Assembly: GCA_946183175.1 (NCBI GenBank) | Contig: CAMHBH010000052.1 | Span: 1-13,543 of the forward strand | DNA: 13,543 bases | Direction: 5' to 3' | Origin: an uncultured Oscillibacter sp. | GTDB lineage: Bacteria > Bacillota > Clostridia > Oscillospirales > Oscillospiraceae | Part shown: piece after piece, positions 13,408 to 13,543 of the stretch | Position numbering within the stretch: position 1 is the stretch's first letter | How the letters are laid out: every line of letters starts with the position of its first letter | Notes under the pieces: generated by a model | Database searches by the model: none | What the model was told of the DNA's origin: nothing | The model's input: the letters and a program-made list of their open reading frames with translations, nothing else | Program-made: the position numbers and the translations under genes

Positions 13408-13543
13408 ATGTTGCTTGAAAAGTCGAAAAAAGTCATGTTATGGCTTCTATTCTGCCTCGCGGGGGTGGCGCTGAACGTACTCGGCGCGCGAATCGCCGCC
13501 GCGTCGGGCCTGCCGCTTTACATGGACTGCCCGGGCACGATTT
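13408..13543 (+). CDS. Start of a membrane protein, cut by the right window edge
   Basis: Forty-five codons are visible from ATG at 13408, with AGGAGG six bases upstream. The N-terminus is short and basic (MLLEKSKKV), followed by a hydrophobic segment (about residues 10-34), which suggests a membrane-spanning helix with the N-terminus inside. It then reads SGLPLYMDCPGTI. From memory, a phrase of this kind occurs in N-terminal multi-helix sensor regions of some clostridial signalling proteins, but 45 residues cannot settle the family. It has its own extended -10 promoter and a perfect palindrome right after the start site, so it is probably under specific control. Confidence 0.7.
   Translation, partial: MLLEKSKKVMLWLLFCLAGVALNVLGARIAAASGLPLYMDCPGTI

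Noticed and set aside
1..13543. CRISPR array, insertion sequence or prophage
   Set aside because: No regularly spaced repeats, transposase, integrase or phage genes are visible anywhere in the window.

Overview
The window looks like chromosomal DNA from a GC-rich member of the Clostridia (Bacillota), plausibly an Oscillospiraceae-type gut anaerobe. Four things support this: paired GlgC and GlgD glycogen subunits, neighbouring holB and ricT (yaaT) genes, neighbouring Asp23-family and FakA (yloU-yloV) genes, and strong purine-rich ribosome binding sites with sigma-A-like promoters. The lineage is inferred from gene families and order, since no 16S gene is present.

Layout. Positions 1-5706 hold a minus-strand glycogen operon, glgB-glgC-glgD-glgA. 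It has a near-consensus promoter at 5800-5829, and glgA runs off the left edge without its C-terminus. Positions 5951-9444 hold a second minus-strand unit: holB (DNA polymerase III delta'), ricT (PSP1 family, TTG start), a Cof-type HAD phosphatase and a class I glutamine amidotransferase. Its promoter lies back to back with that of a plus-strand tRNA-Pro(CGG) gene at 9569-9644, which ends in a perfect intrinsic terminator. Directly behind that terminator, on the plus strand, is a two-gene MNT/HEPN (MntA-HepT) toxin-antitoxin cassette at 9711-10366. It is the only clearly accessory item in the window. Its genes converge on a minus-strand unit, asp23-like then fakA (12489 to 10434). Next is a minus-strand beta-phosphoglucomutase-like HAD hydrolase (12567-13223). 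Divergent from it, the start of a plus-strand membrane protein (13408 onward) is cut by the right edge.

How the genes work together. GlgC, with its degenerate partner GlgD, makes ADP-glucose; GlgA extends alpha-1,4 chains and GlgB adds alpha-1,6 branches, giving a complete glycogen synthesis set. The holB and tRNA genes are housekeeping; RicT is an RNA-processing factor. Asp23-like and FakA proteins link to the cell envelope and fatty-acid activation. The HEPN/MNT pair is probably a self-regulated RNase toxin and its nucleotidyltransferase antitoxin.

I did not find a clearly new system. The observations most worth following are the promoter-less cassette behind the tRNA terminator, four dyad-symmetric sequences placed at promoters, a substitution at an expected metal-ligand position in FakA, and a long basic tail on RicT. 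The many long plus-strand reading frames opposite these genes are GC-driven shadows and are not annotated.
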